9,465 nucleotides of DNA from Planctomycetota bacterium (GTDB lineage: Bacteria > Planctomycetota > Planctomycetia > Pirellulales > Pirellulaceae): NCBI GenBank assembly GCA_019347795.1, contig JAHWKS010000125.1, positions 1 through 9,465 on the forward strand, read 5' to 3'. Below are positions 6,364 to 9,465 of the stretch, piece by piece. The first letter of the stretch is position 1, and each line of letters starts with the position of its first letter. Both the position numbers and the translations under genes were made by a program. Under the pieces are notes generated by a model that was not told the origin of the DNA, did not search any database, and saw nothing but the letters and a program-made list of their open reading frames with translations.

Positions 6364-7566
6364 CTACTGCGTGACAGCAGCGATGGCGCGGCACAGCGGC
6401 ATGATGTTGCCTTCCGTCATGCCTGCCACATTAATCCGCCCGTTGCCGACGACGTAGATGGCGAACTCGGATCGCAGCCGGTCCACCTGCACCGGGTTCA
6501 GGCCGGAGAAGGAGAACATCCCCCGTTGCCGCTCGATGAAGGACCAGTCGCGGGTGGAGCCGCAGGCTTTCATCGTCTCGACGAACAGCTTCCGCATGCC
6601 ATTGATGCGGCGCCGCATTCCGGCGACTTCCTCTTCCCACTGGCCGCGAAGCTGCGGGTCGGCGAGGATCGCGGCGACGATCCGCGCGCCGTGGGCGGGC
6701 GGGTTCGAGTAGTTCGCGCGGATGCATGTCTTAGCGTGGCTCATGGCCGTCTCGGCCGCGGCCCGGTCCTCCGCCACCAGCGTGAGGGCGCCGACGCGCT
6801 CGCTGTACAGGCCGAAGTTCTTAGAGAACGAGCTGCAAATGATCGCCTCCTGCCCCGGCCCGCAGAGGATGGAGATCCCGCGGGCGTCTTCGCGAATCCC
6901 CTCGGCGAAGCCCTGGTAGGCGAAGTCGATCAGCGGCAGCAGGTTCCGCTCCCGCAGCACGACGGCGATCTTCCGCCACTCGTCGGGCGTGGGATCAACG
7001 CCGGTGGGATTGTGGCAACCGCCGTGCAGCAGCACCGCGCTTCCCGGCGGCATGTGCTCCATCGCCGCAAGCATCGCGGCCAGCGCCAGCCCGTTCTTAT
7101 CGGCGTCGAAGTACGGATACACCTCCACCTTCAGCCCTGCCGCCGCAAAGATGCTGGGATGGTTCGGCCAGGTGGGCTGGCTGATGTAGACCTTCGTCGT
7201 GGGACGCAGCTTCCACAGCGTATCGGCCGCCGCCCGGACCGCCGCCGTTCCCCCGGGCGTCTGCGCGGTGGAGGCCCGGCCGGCGATCACGATCTCATGC
7301 TCCTCGCCGAAGAGCAGCTCCTGCACGCCGGCGTCGTACTCGGCCAGTCCCGTGATCGGCAGATAGCTTTTCGCCGCGTCAGCCTCCAGCAACCGCCGCT
7401 CCGCCTCCCGCACGCACTCCAGCGTCGGCGTCGTCCCGCGCGCATCCTGATACACCCCCACACTCAGATTGATCTTTCCGGCGCGCGAATCCTTCAAGAA
7501 CGCCTCCATCAACCCCAAAATCGCATCCGGCGGCGCGGGCTGCAGATTATGAAAGAGCGTAGCCAT
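6364..7566 (-). CDS. Aspartate/aromatic amino-acid aminotransferase (class I, subgroup alpha)
   Basis: This 400-residue PLP enzyme resembles E. coli AspC and TyrB in length and order. It transfers the amino group between aspartate or aromatic amino acids and 2-oxoglutarate in the cytoplasm. Conserved sites are seen throughout: NLSVGVYQD near the start, PTWPNH with the ring-stacking Trp133, CHNPTG with Asn186, DFAYQGFA with Asp214 and Tyr217, and SSFSKNFGLYSERVG with Schiff-base Lys249 and phosphate-binding Arg257. IRANYSNPPAHGA carries the side-chain-carboxylate Arg283, and GRINVAGM carries the alpha-carboxylate Arg377. The two substrate arginines fit a dicarboxylic preference, but AspC and TyrB share them, so aspartate versus aromatic use cannot be told and no symbol is given. 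The ATG at 7566 has only a distant GGGAG. It is transcribed divergently from the 446-aa repeat-protein gene. Confidence 0.93.
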   Translation of the reverse strand: MATLFHNLQPAPPDAILGLMEAFLKDSRAGKINLSVGVYQDARGTTPTLECVREAERRLLEADAAKSYLPITGLAEYDAGVQELLFGEEHEIVIAGRASTAQTPGGTAAVRAAADTLWKLRPTTKVYISQPTWPNHPSIFAAAGLKVEVYPYFDADKNGLALAAMLAAMEHMPPGSAVLLHGGCHNPTGVDPTPDEWRKIAVVLRERNLLPLIDFAYQGFAEGIREDARGISILCGPGQEAIICSSFSKNFGLYSERVGALTLVAEDRAAAETAMSHAKTCIRANYSNPPAHGARIVAAILADPQLRGQWEEEVAGMRRRINGMRKLFVETMKACGSTRDWSFIERQRGMFSFSGLNPVQVDRLRSEFAIYVVGNGRINVAGMTEGNIMPLCRAIAAVTQ

Positions 7567-7656
7567 ACGTATCGAGAAACTCCCGGCAAAAGCAACAGGA
7601 AAACAAGATTCGTGCGGTTAAGGTTACCGGGAAGCTCGGCCGGAGATAAGACCCCG

Positions 7657-7697
7657 CCGCTCCCCGCAAAAAGTTTGCGGGCGACCCTTGGGAGCGG
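7657..7697. repeat. Two overlapping 8-bp inverted repeats over the operon promoter
   Basis: Pair one is CCCGCAAA (7663-7670) with TTTGCGGG (7674-7681), separated by 3 bases. Pair two is CCGCTCCC (7657-7664) with GGGAGCGG (7690-7697). Both are perfect. The right arm of pair one covers the -35 and the right arm of pair two abuts the -10. A further CCGCTCC lies at 7736-7742, between ribosome binding site and start codon. This is a candidate operator cluster. Confidence 0.5.
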
Positions 7698-7703
7698 TAT
7701 ATT
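7675..7703 (+). promoter_or_regulatory. Promoter for the repeat-protein/ATPase operon
   Basis: TTGCGG (7675-7680), a 17-base spacer and TATATT (7698-7703, 5 of 6 to TATAAT) make a sigma-70-like promoter, with transcription predicted near 7710. The elements are embedded in inverted repeats, suggesting repression. The 178-bp gap it sits in separates two divergent genes; no equally good promoter was seen for the aminotransferase. Confidence 0.5.
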
Positions 7704-7730
7704 GCCGTCGCATTCGCACTCTTCCGTTGA

Positions 7731-7735
7731 AGGAG
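7731..7735 (+). promoter_or_regulatory. Ribosome binding site of the 446-aa gene
   Basis: AGGAG is placed 9 bases before the ATG at 7745 and selects it over the in-frame upstream start at 7688. The site lies within the near-palindrome GGAGCCGCTCC (7732-7742). Confidence 0.6.
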
Positions 7736-7744
7736 CCGCTCCGC

Positions 7745-9085
7745 ATGAGCAAGCCGAATCCGGCCGCAACGTTGGCTCAGAACATGGTTCGCTGCCTTGA
7801 GTCGCGGCGCGAAACGGGCCCGTCGGAATACATGCTCCCGCTACAGGACTTGATCGACGAAGCCCGCGATCAGGCAGGCGATGCGACTGTTGTCCAGGCG
7901 CTGCGAAGGAAGGAATTCAAGGAACGCGTGGTCGTCGCGAACGCGAAAGATCATAGCGCTCCGGCCGCCCTGCAGGAGGATCTGGATGCCTTCGCCAACA
8001 GCAACATTCTCCTCGATTACCTGAAATCCCGCACGACTCCAGCGGACCGGCAGCCGTACCTGGTGAACGATTTGAAGAAGGCAGTCGCGGGGAGCGGCAA
8101 GGCCAGGGATCTGAAGAAGGCGTTCGACGCGGCGATTCGCAAGCGCATCGAGACGGGATCGGTAACCGATGTCGCGCCGAAGAAGCTGACGCAGGCGGAA
8201 TTAGCCGCCAAGCTTGGCGAGGATCTGATTAAGGTCCTGGATTCGCAGCGTGGTCTGGGCAAAGAATCCTATCCGCTTTCGCTGCAAAGCCTCGCCAAAC
8301 TGGCGGACGCCGACCCGGCGCGCGATGAGAAACTGATTCTGAAGGCGGCGGGAACGAAGTCGTTCAAAGATCGCGCCGTCGTCGCCTGGAATAAAGATAT
8401 TGATGCATTGGCGGCATTCGCGGAAGACATCGAGGAGCTGGCCTCGCGGTCCGAACTGTTGCTTTACGCCTTAAATGCTGCCCGCAGGAAGACGAAACAT
8501 GCCCAGTCGATCGCAGGCCTGGCGGGCACACTCTACGGCGGGCACAACAAACGACTGCAGGATGCCTTCAAAGCAGTCGTTCCTCGCCAGTGCGAACAAG
8601 ACGCGCTCCCTCCGGGCGTCGGCGCGATTCTGGATAGGAACCTGAAGTTCTTTCTCCTGGATGACCTGCTTCCGAGTTCATTGCGCGGGCAGTTTGCATC
8701 AACGTCGAGAGAACTCGAAACGAAAGCCGATCGGCGCGAGCCCGTTGCGACGCAAGGCGCGGCCGAATCCCGCCAGCGGACACCGGAATCGCCAACACAG
8801 ATCGCCTCGCCGCCCTTTGCGGAGTTCGCCCGGCGGTTCGAAGAGGCTTTCTCGCAGCTCGATCGCCGGCACGGAGGGCACAACTTTGTCAGCCTCGCCG
8901 AGTTGCGGAAGGATTTGGATACATTTCCGCGAGAGGAGTTCGACCGCCACCTGCGCCAGCTTCGCGTGGAGCAGCGGTTCACGCTCAGCGGCGCACAGAG
9001 CAAACAGGGGCTTTCCGAGGAAGTGCGGGACGCCGGCGTCAACGAGGCAGGACACCTTCTCACCTACGTTTCGCGGAGGAAATGA
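7745..9085 (+). CDS. Tandem-repeat protein with C-terminal winged-helix-like domain, unknown function
   Basis: This gene encodes 446 residues without signal peptide or membrane segment. The first two thirds are a tandem duplication. Residues about 10-128 and 157-276 align along their length, the clearest blocks being EFKERVVVANAKD against SFKDRAVVAWNKD and LQEDLDAFANSNILLDYL against FAEDIEELASRSELLLYAL. Both copies look mainly alpha-helical. After repeat two comes PPGVGAILD ... FFLLDDLLP (289-310), then a polar, probably disordered linker (about 315-352). A compact C-terminal domain follows (about 358-444, FVSLAELRKDLDTFPREEFD ... RFTLSG ... LLTYVSRR) that reads as a winged helix. I recognise no named family; similar wHTH-ended proteins occur beside ATPases in planctomycetes. 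Its stop overlaps the start of the downstream ATPase gene, so the two products are probably made together and may interact. A scaffold, adaptor or DNA-binding subunit is inference. Confidence 0.78.
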   Translation: MSKPNPAATLAQNMVRCLESRRETGPSEYMLPLQDLIDEARDQAGDATVVQALRRKEFKERVVVANAKDHSAPAALQEDLDAFANSNILLDYLKSRTTPADRQPYLVNDLKKAVAGSGKARDLKKAFDAAIRKRIETGSVTDVAPKKLTQAELAAKLGEDLIKVLDSQRGLGKESYPLSLQSLAKLADADPARDEKLILKAAGTKSFKDRAVVAWNKDIDALAAFAEDIEELASRSELLLYALNAARRKTKHAQSIAGLAGTLYGGHNKRLQDAFKAVVPRQCEQDALPPGVGAILDRNLKFFLLDDLLPSSLRGQFASTSRELETKADRREPVATQGAAESRQRTPESPTQIASPPFAEFARRFEEAFSQLDRRHGGHNFVSLAELRKDLDTFPREEFDRHLRQLRVEQRFTLSGAQSKQGLSEEVRDAGVNEAGHLLTYVSRRK

Positions 9086-9465
9086 TGGCCGCCGCCGCTA
9101 CCACTACGATTGCCTCCGAGGCGCCGACGCTCGAGGACTTTTTCGACCACATCGCTTACTCGAATCCCTTCGCGCAGGATCGCATCAGCGATCCCGCCGA
9201 GGCGGATGTGGATGTTGCGAGCATCCATGATCGCCAGTTTACCGCTCTTGTTAAACACGCCGAGGACGCGCTGCGCGACGGCCGCGGAATTGGCGTCGTC
9301 TTATGGGGCGAAGCGGGCGTGGGAAAAAGCCACCTGCTGGCAAGGTTCAGCCGCTGGGCCGAGAGCGACTGCCGCGCGTGTTATGTCTTTCTCCACAACA
9401 TCCACGTGGACGCCGAGCGGTTGCCGCGATACATCGGCAAATCGGTGGTCAGCCGGCTGACCTCG
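9085..9465 (+). CDS. P-loop (AAA-type) ATPase, N-terminal part only
   Basis: The frame stays open to the right edge, giving 127 residues of a longer protein. An N-terminal stretch (TLEDFFDHIAYSNPFAQDRI, then DVDVASIHDRQF) precedes a Walker A motif GEAGVGKSHLL at 75-85, which binds the phosphates of ATP. The strand before it is GIGVVLWG, and the following RACYVFLHN strand is typical of AAA/STAND-type NTPases. Walker B and all later domains lie beyond the window, so the subtype is open. Two ATGs are adjacent (9082 and 9085). GGAGGA at 9075-9080 is 1 base from the first and 4 from the second, so 9085 is preferred. In either case the start overlaps the stop of the upstream gene (ATGA/TGATG), implying translational coupling and a shared complex or pathway. 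Confidence 0.8.
   Translation, partial: MAAAATTTIASEAPTLEDFFDHIAYSNPFAQDRISDPAEADVDVASIHDRQFTALVKHAEDALRDGRGIGVVLWGEAGVGKSHLLARFSRWAESDCRACYVFLHNIHVDAERLPRYIGKSVVSRLTS

Noticed and set aside
6526..7800. A 424-codon open frame on the + strand opposite the aminotransferase
   Set aside because: The opposite strand encodes a complete aminotransferase with every catalytic residue. The antisense product is Arg/His/Pro-rich with no recognisable motif, a usual artefact of high-GC third positions.

Overview
The window is high-GC bacterial chromosomal DNA, most likely from a member of the Planctomycetota. This rests on protein family content: a leucine-rich-repeat-type C-terminus ending in an INGRPRDEYL motif, a DUF4058 protein beginning MPIHDWTRV, a membrane protein with a C-terminal SHD1 (SLA1-homology) domain behind two jacalin-like modules, and a variant RimI-like acetyltransferase. 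All are types I associate with planctomycetes; no database search was run. No rRNA, tRNA, insertion sequence, prophage gene or CRISPR array was recognised.

Layout: (1) 1-456, the 3' end of a leucine-rich-repeat-like protein, + strand. (2) 573-1337, a DUF4058 protein, +. (3) 1484-2005, a RimI-like GNAT acetyltransferase, +. (4) 2078-3330, on the - strand, cytidine deaminase (cdd) followed by a secreted protein of unknown function built from two similar beta-rich modules, probably one transcript. (5) 3384-4481, a PLP enzyme of the D-threonine aldolase / D-serine dehydratase family, +, divergent from cdd with overlapping -10 elements. (6) 4485-6227, the membrane-anchored jacalin-like/SHD1 protein, -, convergent with the PLP enzyme at a distance of 3 bp. 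(7) 6364-7566, an aspartate/aromatic aminotransferase, -. (8) From 7745 to the right edge, +, a two-gene operon: a 446-aa protein with a tandem duplication and a C-terminal winged-helix-like domain, translationally coupled to a P-loop (AAA-type) ATPase cut by the window edge.

Most of the window is housekeeping metabolism (nucleoside salvage, amino-acid transamination, D-amino-acid chemistry, protein acetylation) mixed with lineage-specific surface or secreted proteins in short transcription units. The least explained part is the right-hand operon. It starts behind a promoter overlapped by two 8-bp inverted repeats. Its architecture (duplicated helical modules plus a winged-helix-like domain, coupled to an NTPase) suggests a regulated molecular machine, possibly a conflict or defence system. 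That function is inference, because the rest of the operon lies outside the window.
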